Part shown: piece after piece, positions 43,996 through 55,500 of the stretch
Layout of the letters: every line of letters starts with the position of its first letter
Numbering within the stretch: the first letter of the stretch is position 1
Source: Panicum virgatum
Lineage: Eukaryota; Streptophyta; Magnoliopsida; Poales; Poaceae
Length of the DNA stretch: 64,000 nucleotides
Assembly (NCBI RefSeq): GCF_016808335.1
Contig: NC_053146.1
Location: forward strand, 41,288,470-41,352,469
Direction: 5' to 3'
Program-made: the position numbers and the translations under genes
Notes under the pieces: model-generated
The model's database searches: none
What the model saw: the letters and a program-made list of their open reading frames with translations, nothing else
What the model was told of the DNA's origin: nothing

Positions 43996-46835
43996 TCAGA
44001 ACTTGATGAGTATAAGACAAAAATAAAGACCAAGACAAACCCAACTAATAATGATAAGCAAAACACTATATGTATATATTAATATTTGTGCTAAGCACAA
44101 ACTACTGTACCTCTCTCCGTGTGATATGACTAGTCCTCTTTCTAACACTTGTTGTGGACGTTCTTTTTCGTTTAGATTTTTTTTCTTCTTACACTTGCAC
44201 TGAGAACAAAATCTATGGCACTTGGAGCAACAATTCTGGCTCCTGTCCTCATCGAAATCACCGATGCCATAGTCCGCACTAGCCCGACCTTGCGACTCGT
44301 CCATGTCACCTTTGAGCCTTTTCTTCCGCCTCCTTCCTTTTTTAGGTTTCAATAGCGACGCATCCGGCACGTACTCTACTCCCTTGTACTCGGGCCATTG
44401 GGACGGATCGAGATAAGACACAAAACTGGACTCCCATATGTTGATTGTGTTCGACCGAGCGTAGTACGGGCTCAAATAAGTGGGGCTTTTGAAACAAAAA
44501 CCGCAGGCCCTACATGCCGTTATTAGGTGCGAGCATGGAAGGTGTAACAATTGTGGAGTCATGCAAGTACAGTCTCCAGATCTGAGGTCCACTTTGTAAT
44601 GGCGTCCTCCATGACTCTCACCTCCTGTATTTGTACCACCTGCTCCTCTAACACCATAAATCATTCTTTCAGGCCCGTAAGGCACTGCAAGTTGGTTCAC
44701 CGATCTATTCTCGGCATCCCCAAGGTGTTCATGCGCTATTAGTCCCCACTGTTGACCCTTGTCCAACAAACTCCGAGCTTTCCCCCATCTATCGACGAAG
44801 TACTCGTTCAACTTTTCGAAAGAGAACTCTACAATGCCAGCAACAGGTCTTGATCGAATACCTTTGAATATATTGTTCACTGACTCAGCGTTGTTTGTGG
44901 TCATGATACCGTACCGCCACCCCCCGTCATCATAAGCAAGAGCCCATTTGTCCTTGTCCACCATTTCACCTTTCAACCACTCCTTGGCCCTCTCATTCAC
45001 GTCCTTTTCTAAATCAGCAAGTTTTCTTTAAAAGCTTTCTCCGTGCGCACTGAACACAACAACTTTAGTTTCCCAATTAGTTCTTTCTTTTTCTGACGCC
45101 TCCACATATTTGCTGCAAAGTGTCGCATGCACCACCTATGCACAAGAGGTGGAAATCCATCCATGTGCTCTTTAACACAGTTTAGGAGACCATGGTGCCG
45201 GTCAGATATCATACAAACTTGCCTCGAGGGACCCAACACATACAGCCGCACCAGTTTCATAAACCAAGACCAGCTGTCGTTGTTTTCTCTTTCGGTCAAA
45301 GCAAATGCTAGAGGGACTAGTTGCCTATCAGGGTCCACGGCAACGGCCATCATTTGTGCCCCCTTATATTTACCCGTCAGGAATGTGGCGTCCACGAGAA
45401 TCACAGGTCGGCAATGCTGAAATGCTTCAGCACATAGGGGAAAACACCAGAACACCCTTTGTAAAACATGCTTGTACACTTCGTTATTAGGGAGCATCAT
45501 GTTTCCCGTGTACGTGAACCATCTTATGCCTGGATTGAAGAGAGACATGCCCGTCAACACCCTGGGCACCCTGGCATATGACTCTAACCAATCTCCCCAC
45601 AACAGAGCTATAGCATGTTGCTTTGCACGCCACACTTTGGAGTACTTCACCCGGTAAGAACTTAAAGCGAAAATAGACTCCATAAGCGATGGAACTGAGG
45701 TGTCGCTGTCCTTCTGAACAATACCAAGGATCCGATGAGCAAGGTAACGTGTGGTGCACTGTGCATGAACTTGCTTCGGCTTCGATGATGCACATGTGTG
45801 AGGCTATTTTACATTGGTGATCTTCCACTGACCAGTGCCACTAACGATGCGTGCCCAAACACCCCAAAGGCATCCCAGCTAGCATAGCACATCGTAGCGT
45901 ACCCTCTTGTCTGAATGAACCACATAAAATGGTCGGTGATGACGCACTGCATAATCAGCCAAGAAAAACTGCAACTCTGGAAGGGAATAGAACTTCATGC
46001 CCTTTCGAATCACCGGACAGTCACTATCAATTACACACTCACTTTCAAAAATAGTTGAATCACAAATGGCTCTATCGATCCTGCTGAGGTCCTTAGCATT
46101 TGATACCACAGGGACTTCAACGTGGGCTAACTTCAACATGCGCAACTCCTCGGCGGTATAAATAAATCGTTGATCATCATCAATTGCGTTGGCTCCATCG
46201 CTGGCATCATTTTCCTGCTCAACTTGGGCCTCTACACCATTACCCTCCCGTTCTTCTACCCCGGTGTCTTCACCATCGTCGTCCTCATCACTACTATCGT
46301 ATTCACTGTCCTCCGAACCTAAAGAAATATCATCATCATCTGCAGCATCCATGTCATCTTGTTCCTCGAAGCAATCTAGCCCCAAATGATCGGAAGCGAC
46401 TGTCATATCGTAATCCGAAGCACAAGTGAGATTTGTGACATCTTCTACAAAGGTTGACTCTTGAGTCATATTCAAAATAGGAAATGGAATTTCATCTACT
46501 CTCCCAACTTGTTCTTCTAATCTTGTTCTACGGGTTAATTCAACAACCACCTCCAAACAAATCACATTTGCACGAGCTACTATATCCTTGTACTTTCTCC
46601 AATGCATCTCAGATTTCAATGTCATCAAAACATAATGTGCTCTAGCTTTACCACAATCAAATCTACCCCTCAGAGATATTTTATCAATTCCACATGAATG
46701 TTTTGAAACCACCCGGTCTACCAAATCCTTTAACAATGGAGGACTATCGAACAGTTCGATATCCTCTACCATATTCTCAAACTCTCCATTTTCTTTAATC
46801 ATACCACCATGAAAAACCCGAACTAATTCGTCCAT
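43996..46835 (-). pseudogene. MuDR-type MULE transposase, degraded
   Basis: The N-terminal exon (46835 to about 45890) has a variable domain, a long acidic stretch and a MuDR-like DNA-binding start (GMKFYSLPELQFFLADYAV). The middle (45830-45012) has the transposase core: PVILVDATFLTGKYKG (first Asp), CMISDRHHGLL (second Asp), HRWCMRHFAANMW. The C-terminal part (44999-43996) has NNAESVNN (Glu), a SWIM finger CTCMTPQLLHLPCSHL and a Cys-rich knuckle CCSKCHRFCSQCKCKKK. An in-frame TAG follows WKITNVK near 45808. A single-base deletion near 45025 shifts the frame between the middle and C-terminal parts. The catalytic triad is still recognisable. Transcription runs from the right inverted repeat inward. 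Confidence 0.9.
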
Positions 46836-46939
46836 CTACAACAAAAAGAAATCGGAGTACCTTCATCACTTATACAAAGAAATCAACTACAATAACAATT
46901 ATTCACTGTGCCTAGTATCCATGGGTGAAACCCATATTA

Positions 46940-47495
46940 ACATCCCAACTACTCAATCCTAGAAATCATATTAACCGATGCATGCACGTACTACCTCACG
47001 TCCAAATAGAGAGCAGAGTACCATCTACGCATCATCTAAAGCACTAATCATGAAAAAACTATCAACTACGACATTATTTTTCAAATCAAGAACCAAACCC
47101 TAATCACCTAGAATCGCTAATATCTACAAATGTGCATGGTTAAAAGAGGGAAAAAAATGGGAGCAATACCTTCGGGGAAGGGTGGGGAACGTTTCCCCCC
47201 ACTTTCCCCCTCCAAAACGCCGGATTTGGGGGGATCTGTGGGGGCGGCGGGCGGCGGCGTCGCCCTGGACGCGCTCTGCTCGGGGAGGACTGAGGGAAGG
47301 AAAGAGAGGGTGGGGGAGAAGAGGCCGGCGCGGGCCCAGGACATTGGCCTTGTCGCGCCACATGCACTGGCGCGACAGAGGCTATCTGTCGCGCCGGGGA
47401 AAGTGGCGCGACCAAACAGGCTACTCCCTGCAAATAAAAACTAATACGGGTTGAAATTAAAATATTATTAAAAAAATGTTAAAAATAAAAAAATC
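46940..47495 (-). repeat. Right terminal inverted repeat of the MULE
   Basis: Reverse complement of the left end, lacking its extra 120 bp. It contains two palindrome pairs (about 47353-47413), one with a degenerate arm. It also acts by position as the 5' flank of the transposase gene. Confidence 0.88.
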
Positions 47496-47504
47496 TCGTG
47501 CTAG
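47496..47504. repeat. MULE target-site duplication, right copy
   Basis: TCGTGCTAG, identical to 27434-27442. Confidence 0.93.
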
Positions 47505-47855
47505 AGGAGGACCGTGACCCGGAGCTGGAGATGCGGCACGACAAGGCCCGGGCCGCCGCCGTCGAGGAGAAGAATCTGGACGGCGGCATCGAGGAGGTGT
47601 GCAACGCAGGGCAGAGGCAGCGAAAGGAGGAGCAAAGCGTGCTCAACGAGCATGCCGCTTGCAGGGTCCTGCCCCGGGAGGCGTAGGAGGAGCCCCAGAT
47701 CGACGGCAACGAGCGGGCGAACCCACAGCAGGGGGAGGAGGGCGAGCAGAAGCTCGAGCCGGAGGAGCGACACAGCAGCAACGAGCAGAATGGGGACGGC
47801 AGCGACTGTGACAAGCTAGCAAAGTTAGTAACACCTGTGTGTGTTATGATTTTGT
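47505..47855 (+). pseudogene. Right half of the coding-like sequence split by the MULE
   Basis: It continues the frame of the left half: EEDRDPELEMRHDKARAAAV, EEKNLDGGIEEVCNAGQRQR, then a TAG near 47685 and EEPQIDGNERANPQQGEEGE downstream to a TGA at about 47855. Composition is Glu/Arg/Gln-rich and suggests a coiled coil. The protein is not recognised. Two in-frame stops, one on each side of the MULE, indicate it is no longer functional. Confidence 0.6.
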
Positions 47856-48557
47856 GAAATCCATAATAAAATAAATATAAATTCAACTAATCTCAAACTT
47901 GTTTTTGTTGCATCTATCTTGTGATGCTTTACATTTAAAAAATATGAATACCCATGTTACTGTTCTCTATTTTTATCTATAGATTTATTTGTGCTAGGGT
48001 GTTTAAATATATATTAAATTATGTATTGATCCATCAAAATGTGAAACAAAGTTTGTTAGACTCATTTTTAGATTTACATTTCAAAAGTCCTGAAACAAAC
48101 TTTTCGCGAAGAATCTAATGACGGTAATTAATCGATGATTTGCTACAGTGATGTTACAGTAGCCATCCTCTAATCGCGCGGTCCAAGGCATCATTAGATT
48201 ATTCAGGGTCACTAGCGCGGGGGTTCTGAAGTTGATTTTGTAAACTGTCTTTGTTTGACACCGTAATTAACGTTTAAAATATCACTAGGACTGAAAATCC
48301 TCGTGTCACCCGTTCAAATCTGGGCGAATTGAAAGCTAAGCAGTGGTAATTAAGACCCCCGGGTGAAAATAGGGATGTCTCCTACGTTACCCATAATATG
48401 TGGAAGTATCAACATAATAAAATATCACTATTCACTAGTACACTACAAACCAAACGGGGCCTAGAGTCAAGATGAGTCGCGACGATTTGGCTTCCTGCCC
48501 TCCGGCTCCTCGACGGTTCCACGCCTTAATCGCCACTGCCTGCTACAGTGCTGCTTA
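47856..48557. other. Intergenic with MITE-like sequence
   Basis: 48050-48230 contains CGCGAAGAATCTAATGACGG and TGCTACAGTGATGTTACAGTAGCCATCC, sequences common in grass MITEs. 48430-48465 ends AAACCAAACGGGGCC, a common grass DNA-transposon terminus. No gene was seen. Confidence 0.5.
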
Positions 48558-49743
48558 GGCTGTCTCCAACAGAGCAGCCAAAGCAAGACCCAAACCCATT
48601 TTAGGTTGTGCACAGTGCTTTTCCCTACCCAAAACACTCTCCAACAGACAACGCAAACCAAGTACCCATTTTGCGTCGCGGGCGAGAGGAGAGGCAATTA
48701 TGCGTCTCTCTCTCCTCGACCCAAACTGAAGCCGCGCAGGAGGCGTGCCCACGGCGGGGAGCCACTGCCGCGGCCAGGTGGGACCACGGCGGGGCTCGAC
48801 CGATGATGGCGAGGCGGGGAGCTGCGGGGAGCCGCCGGCGCATCGGGGAGGGGCCGCGGCGGGTCGGGGCGGACCTACAAGCGGTGCGGCGGAGAGAGGG
48901 GAGGAGGAGACGGCAAGCAGCGGAGCTCGAGGCGCGGCCGAGCGCTGCCGAGCTCGAGGTGCCGGAGCCGAGCCCACAGGCCGCAAGGGAGGAGGGGAGC
49001 CGCGCCGCAGGCGGCTGCGCGCCGAAGCCGAGGGAGAGAGGAGGCCGGCCGGAGAGCCCGCCGCCGGAGAGGAGGGAGGGCGGCGGTGGCGAGTTCGGCT
49101 GCAGGCGGAGGTGGAGTTGGCCGCCGCCGTGCCTGGCCCCCACTTGTAGGCAAGCTCATCCTCCCCTCTCTCCGCTGCCGCTGCTCGGGAGCGGGTCGGC
49201 GGGCGCGCGGCGGGGGCGGCGCGGGGCGGCGATGCGGACGAGGCGAGGACGGAGGCGCGGGGAGGACGGCGACACGGACGAGGACGGCGACGCGGACGAG
49301 GCAGACCAGACGGAGGCGGCCCGCGCCGCGGCTCAGGCGCAGGCGCGCTCGAGCTGGTCGTCATTGGAGCCGAGCAGGAACGGCGGCGGCGGCGACTGCA
49401 GCAGCACCCGCGAGCCGGCCGCCGCCCCGCGCGCGGGAGGAGGGGTCCGCGCCGGCGCTGGCGCGGGGGCATCCTCGGCGGGCGGCATCTTCGAGCGGTC
49501 GACGGCGGCGGCTGAGCGGAGCGGGGGTTTGGGTGGGGAAATTTTTTGGGCGTCGCTCGGGCTGCGAGATTTGGCGGCGCTCGGCTGGGCAATGTTGCGG
49601 TGAGCGAGGTGGAAGAAAGAGAGCATCGGGAGGATGGGTCCTCTGTTGGAGAAGGAAATATTTGGGTGCCTGACTTCTTTACTGTGCGTGACCCAAACCT
49701 TGGAATGGGTAGCTGGTTTGGGTCTTCGTTGTTGGAGACAGTC
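48558..49743. mobile_element. PIF/Harbinger-like non-autonomous element with GC-rich cargo
   Basis: Ends GGCTGTCTCCAACAGAGC (left) and GACTGTCTCCAACAACGA (right, inward), with GACCCAAACC nearby on both sides. TTA flanks both ends (48555-48557, 49744-49746), the usual 3-bp Harbinger duplication. The 0.9 kb interior is about 75 percent GC with frames open on both strands over hundreds of codons, giving Arg/Pro/Ala-rich products without a recognised domain. It may be captured genic or CpG-island DNA; I do not call a protein. Confidence 0.65.
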
Positions 49744-49781
49744 TTAAGTTGCCTTCGAGTTGCCGTCGACACATTTTAAAC

Positions 49782-50026
49782 AACTCTTTGTTTAGTTCCC
49801 TTCAAAATTTCAAAATTTTATAAGATTTTTACATCACATCAGATCTTTGAACGCATACATGAAGTATTAAATATAGCTAAATAAAATAACTAATTACACA
49901 TTTTGTCTATAATTTGCGAGACGAATCTTTTGAGCCTAGTTAACTCATGACCAGACAATAATTACTAAATACAAACAAAAGTGCTACGGTATTTTACATC
50001 TTCTCTTTTACGCATCTAACAAGGCC
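49782..50026. mobile_element. Grass MITE with the GCGAGACGAATCTTTTGAGCC core
   Basis: Left end CTTTGTTTAGTTCCC, interior ATTTGCGAGACGAATCTTTTGAGCCTAGTTAA, right end ATCTAACAAGGCC. This combination is widespread in sorghum, maize and relatives. Exact ends and duplication are uncertain. Confidence 0.7.
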
Positions 50027-51327
50027 AAGTTTCAACTTTCATCGACGCCGCCGACTGCCAATGCATGTTGCTGCACCCGCACGCCTGCACGGCAAGCCAG
50101 TTCTGACTTCTGACCACGTGGCATCCAGGTCGGTCAATTCAGGACGATTCCCTTTACTGATCACCATGAACTCCATATTTATTAATTTAGTTTGTTCTAT
50201 TTCTGAATTATGAACAGGTCAGTCATATCTTCTATAGTTAGAACTATAAATCATGAGTCTAGTGCTCAAAAGCGCGAGAGGCAAAGAAGACTAGAATGAT
50301 TCACTCTTTAATCCTTTAGCATGCATGAATTCTTTTTTCTTTTTAAGATGCCAGAGCTGCTACAGCCTGTTCTCAGCATGCATGAATTCTAATAGTTATA
50401 TTATGAAATATAAAGTATGAATATATTTTTATTTTTTATATTTTATAATATAGTTATAGGGCCACCATATTCTGCACCAGGGCCTCTAAAACTTTGGTAC
50501 GGCCCTGCGCGCACGGGCCGGTGGCGGTGGCGCACAGGGGTCGGACGGTGCGCACGGGCTGGCGGTGGTGGCGCGCAGTGGCCGGGGACTGGCAGTGCGG
50601 CTAGGGGCGGCCAGGGGAGGCGGCGGTGTAGGTAGGAAGAGGAGGCACCAGCCACCAGTTGCTAGTGTTGGGAGGTGGATCCAATGACTGTTAATCTAAG
50701 CACAAATCTCAAATATTGAAAGATAAGTTGCAAAAATAAATTTCCGAAAGATAGATAGATTTCGCACTCCCTCCTCCATCCACTCCCTCCATCCGCTCAG
50801 CCAGAAGCAGCAACGGCCCATCATTGAGCAGCCAGAAGCACATCCTAATCCAAAATCTGTAGCAGCACGGCCACAGGTACAGCCGTATAGATATTTTTTA
50901 TTTTGTTTTTCCTCTTCTATTCTATCTTTCTTTTGATTGATGCTCCCATTAGTTCATAAATTTGTACCTTTCAACATTTTGAGACACTTGTTCCAACATT
51001 TCAAAAGCTATGCAACAAATGTTTAATAAGTGCTCACCATTCTATGTGGAAAAATTGAAATGATAAAATCCAAATATTGAAATTGTAAAGTCAACATGTC
51101 GAAATTACCGATTTCAAGATGTTGATTTTTGCACTTATCAACGTTCTCAAACATTTGTTTTAGCATTTTTAAGTGTGAAACTAGCTTTTTTATTTAACTA
51201 CTGATTTGCTTTAAAATAACTTAAAAAAGAGCTCCTTTCGCTGCATTTATTATACTCATCATCATGCTTCAAACGATTTTAAAAACGGATGCATCAATCA
51301 AGATAAGAATGTATTTGAATTTTCTAA
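50027..51327. repeat. Intergenic with a second copy of the 26 kb repeat family
   Basis: 50695-50850 matches 26409-26560. 50940-51180 is rich in CAACATTTC/TTGAAATG, like 25950-26080 and 26800-26900. 50500-50640 is a GC-rich GGCGGTGG-type stretch. No gene was seen. Confidence 0.5.
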
Positions 51328-51511
51328 GGTCAGTCTCAGTGCACAATTTATTGGTACAGTGAACTAGATAACTGTGCCAAATGGGTTTTATGGTGATGAA
51401 ACTCTCCTCACATTCCATAAGAATTCATCCTTCTTTTTTCTTACTACATTAATAAAATTGATGATATTTAATACTATGAAACTCTCAATAAAACTACAAT
51501 TGAGACGTGCC
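51328..51511. mobile_element. Tourist-like MITE
   Basis: Inverted ends GGTCAGTCTCAGTGCACAAT and GGCACGTCTCAATTGTAGTT; TAA on the left and TAG on the right, one mismatch in the expected 3-bp duplication. 184 bp, noncoding. Confidence 0.6.
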
Positions 51512-51682
51512 TAGCTCCATTCAAAATACAGTTATTGATCGCCCATTTCTAAACAACCACATGTCGTTTGTGAAGCTGCATGGGGGAGGTCCTTGCTGCT
51601 CACATTATGTGCCACGCCCCACGAATTTTGCGTTCACAGGCTAATTTTGGCCCACGAACCTTATACTTTAGAAGATGTATTT

Positions 51683-51866
51683 GGTCAATCTCAATGGAAT
51701 TGTCATGAGGGGTATCATAAGTATTAAGTTTGCTAATATGGCACAAGAGAGAATGGGGAGTGTTATAAGATATGAGATGAATGTCATTACCATGACACTT
51801 ATTCGATTCAGTTATCTAGTTCACGGTCTTGGTAACCGTATTATGACACTCTCCACTAAGACTGAT
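51683..51866. mobile_element. Second Tourist-like MITE of the same type
   Basis: Left end GGTCAATCTCAATGGAATTG, right end read inward TATCAGTCTTAGTGGAGAGT. Similar length to the neighbour at 51328. No clear duplication was found. Confidence 0.45.
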
Positions 51867-51970
51867 ATATAATTTCTTTGCGGAAGATATATATGATCTT
51901 CGCTTCTCACTCCCTCTGTGGTTCTGACTTAACAGGGCTGCCCAGGCTGGGATTGTTATTTGGATGCTAA

Positions 51971-52595
51971 GAGCGTCTCCAACAGTTCTCCATCTCTCTT
52001 CCCCATCCTTATTTTTTTTAGAAAAACAGTAGAAAAACGCTCTCCAATAGTTTGTCATCGTACTTTCCCATCTCCTAACAATTGGCAAATTGGGTAGGTG
52101 TGTACCTAAATATGAGCACTACTTCCATCTTCCCCATCTGAGTCGCTGCTGCTTTTTTCCCATCGCGCGCTTCTCTCCTTCGCGGAGTGCACGGGTACGA
52201 CCTGTGCTTGCTGCCGCCACTGCGGATCTTGCCTCACAGCATCTACACAATGGCAGAGTGCACAACGACCCCCGCCACATGTCGTGGGGAGGCGCCGGAC
52301 CCGGACAGCGCTGTGTAGGCGAGCATAGAGTGCCGCGCGTAGAGCACGTCGGAGATGTCCTCGAGGCGCAGCTTGGTGGACGATAGCATGCTGACCACCT
52401 TGGATCCGTGCCGCTCCAACACAACGATCTTGCCCTGGGCCACCGCCGCCACGGAGCAGCACATCCAGAGAGGCGGCGGCGTGAGGAATCACAGAAGTAG
52501 GAAACATTTCTCGCCGAAAGGGCCATAATTTTTCATTTTCTGGAAGTAAAAATGGGGTATTTTTTTGAATGGAAACTGTGGGGGAGATCCAGCAT
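51971..52595. mobile_element. Probable Harbinger-like element with a gene-like fragment
   Basis: The left end GAGCGTCTCCAACAGTTCTC follows TAA and resembles the 48558 element. The right end is degenerate (AAACTGTGGGGGAGATC near 52580). The interior 52110-52510 is GC-rich with minus-strand frames such as KIVVLERHGSKVVSMLS and KLRLEDISDVLYARH that look coding-like but are not recognised. Confidence 0.4.
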
Positions 52596-52599
52596 TAAA

Positions 52600-55500
52600 A
52601 TATTTTATAAAAAAAATAAAAGAGGGAGTACAAGTAGGAGGTCTTATAGTAGCTTTAACTGATAGCATCTAACCAAAAACAGAAGGCTGATCGCAGATCT
52701 GCCTTAAATCTAATGGATTGAATGTAACATTGATTTTTAAAATTACTAAACCAATTGCTATGACTAGGCTCTTTTCTGTTGAAGATTTTGTCATTTCGTA
52801 CTTTCCAAATCTCCCATGCAGCTATCATTGAGGCTTCCATGAAGAACTGAATATTGTGATGGTTCACTCCATGCTGAATTCTGTCGGCAAGCGACATGCC
52901 ATTGTCCCAGGTGAAGCCTATTCTGTTCCAGCATTGCTGCGCATAAGGACACATGAAAAAGAGATGGTCGATGGTCTCTTGTGTACCTGTTGTGCACATC
53001 GTACAAAGTTCATCATCATGCACAATAATGTGTCTTCTTGTTAACTGTTTTTGTGTTGAGCCGATCCACTAGAATGAGCCATATGAAAACATTGATTCTT
53101 TGGGTGCAGTTTGCCTTCCAGATTATCTTGAAAACTGAGTGGGCCTGGATGGATTGGAAAACATGATTTTAGAATTTCTTAGATGTATAAATAACTCCCC
53201 AACTTGTGTGCCAAGTGTCATTCGAGCTTTCATCATATGAAATGTTTTCAACCATAAGTTGTACTTGGATCAGTTCATCCATGTCCTCCTAAGATAGAGG
53301 CAGGAAGAAGATAGTGTCTAAGTCATCAGCTTGTACAATTTCTTTGACTGAAGTGGTTGTTGACTTTGCCTAGGAAGCAATTCTGGGATATTTTTCTGTG
53401 AGGATTTCACCAGCCCATTCATCTTCCCAGAAACAAACTGAAGCACCATTCCCCATTGTACAATGGGCTATACTGCGATAAAGATTATGTAGACGTAGAA
53501 CGTCCTTCCACCAGAAGGAGCCCATTTCTCTTGCAGTGTAGGGCACTTTGTTCTGGTAATATTTGAACCAAACCAATTGGACCCATGGTACTTCCATTTG
53601 GTTGTAGAATTTGTGTAGCTATTTCAAAAGGAGTGCATCATTCTGGAGGCGCAGATTGATTACTCCAAGCCCACCTTGATCCTTTGGTTTCTGAACTGTC
53701 TCCCAAGCCACCAAATTGTTTCCATTCTTTTTTCTGAATTTCCTCTCCATAGACATTGCTTACGTATGCGGTCAATATTATCAATCACACCACGAGGCAG
53801 CTTTATTGTACAAAGGGCATAAGTGACAATTGGTGTAATACTTGTGTTTATCATTTGTAATCTTCCTATATATGAGAGCCAAGTGGCACACCCAGAGAGA
53901 CGTCGTTCCACTCTATTCATCATCGGTGTCAGATCTTCCATTTTCGGTTTTGTGGTTCCCATGGGGAGCCCAAGATATGTAAAAGGTAGGGTACCAATTG
54001 CACAACCAAAAGTCTATGCCAAATGTTCCATTTTTTCTGGGGACACATTGATTGGCAACATTTGAGGTTTTCTGTAGTTGACTTTAAGCCCAATCGAATC
54101 AGCAAAAGAACTGAAGAGTGACTTGAGGAAGATTAGTTGTCTTGCATCTGCCTGCATGCTCAGCAAGGTGTCATCTGCATACTGTACAATTGGAAAGTAT
54201 GTGGTCAGCTGTGGAATTGGGGCCTTTAATAGATCAGAATGGTAGAGATCCATTCTAGCCATTTGACAAGGAAGCCCAAGTGCTCCATAATCCTAAGAAT
54301 AACCTCATGTTCAACTATCTCAAAGGCTTTTTCAAAATCCAGCTTCAGGATGATAACTTTATCTCTTAGATTGATGGCATTGATGGATATACTCAAAGCT
54401 CCAAGCAAGACAGTCTTGTATGGTTCTTTGTTCTGATGAACCCATACTGGTTTTGGTGGATGAGGTTAATTATTTCACTATGCAATCTATCTGCTAGTAT
54501 CTTGGAGATCAATTTAGGACTGATGTTCATCAGGGAGATAAGCCTATAATCATTGACTGTATCAGGATTTGCTGTTTTTGGTATTAGGGTGATATAGGAT
54601 CTGTTGAGTCCAGATAGATTTACAGTACCCTCAAAGAAGTCATCATAGAGTTTATAAAAATCTTCTTTAATAATGGGCCAGGTTCTCTTTAGGAAAAGGC
54701 CATTGAAATCATCAGGACCAGGTGCCTTGTCAATTGGCATTTTCTTGACAATGCTGTCTATCTCAGAGTGTGTCCATGATTCAACCAAATCTTGCAGGTT
54801 ATTTCTTCGGGTGATTAGGTTGCTTAAATTAAAGTGCATCTTGATACCTGAGCTTACACCCAATCTGTTCTTAAAAGACTTCCATAATAGGCCAGCTTTC
54901 CCTTCATGATCCTGGATCCAAGCACTCTGCTCATTTAAAATCTGCGAAACAGTGTTTTTCCTGAAAGAGATTGTGGCCATGGTGTGAAAGAATTTTGTGC
55001 ATTCATCTCCAAATTTTATCCTGTTTGCAGTGAATCTTTTCCTCCAGTATATGTTCTTATAGTGTAATAAGATATGTAGTTGCTTTTTGACTAGGAGTCT
55101 CAAATTTGCTTCAGGATTGAAAAGACCCTTCTGTCCTCAAGAGCATCCAGGAAACCAATTACTTCATTGCAGTTATCAATTAGCAGGCTCAGATTGGAGA
55201 GGGATTTGCTCCAAATCTTGAGATCACCTCTGAGTTTCTTGAATTTCTTGGATATATTTCTGGCTGAGTTGGAACTGTCATGCAGTGAGTACCAACTATT
55301 ATGCACCAGATCAAAGAAACCATCATGTTCCACCCAGAAATTTTCAAATCTGAAGATGTTGGATTTAAGAATTTTGGTGCTCACTGAAATTCTGCAGAGG
55401 ATGTGATCCGAACTTATCTTTACCAAAGGTAGTACTTCAGTGTTTGGGTAATCAAGTATCCAATTCGAGGAGGTGAAGAACCAATCAAGTTGTTCAAGTA

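Larger units (their letters stand above)
27443..47495. mobile_element. About 20 kb Mutator-like element (MULE) carrying transposase, PMD and GRF genes
   Basis: Long terminal inverted repeats begin GGATTTTTTTATTTTTAAC (left) and GATTTTTTTATTTTTAAC (right, read inward). They share about 500 bp including TTTTTATTTGCAGGG, GTCGCGCCA palindromes and TTCCCCACCCTTCCCCGAAGGTATTG. A perfect 9-bp duplication flanks them. Inside, from left: a GRF-type zinc-finger gene (plus), a nested gypsy element, the GRF gene tail, a noncoding centre, a PMD gene (minus) and a MuDR-type transposase gene (minus). Without the nested gypsy the element is about 10.5 kb. Known PMD-bearing MULEs of plants provide precedent for PMD plus transposase. 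The transposase and GRF genes carry stops or frameshifts, so this copy is not autonomous now. Confidence 0.92.

Noticed and set aside
48555..49772. Long minus-strand open frame of 405 codons and a 331-codon frame on the other strand
   Set aside because: Both are open because of extreme GC content, have Arg/Pro/Ala-rich low-complexity products and lie inside an element with TTA duplications.
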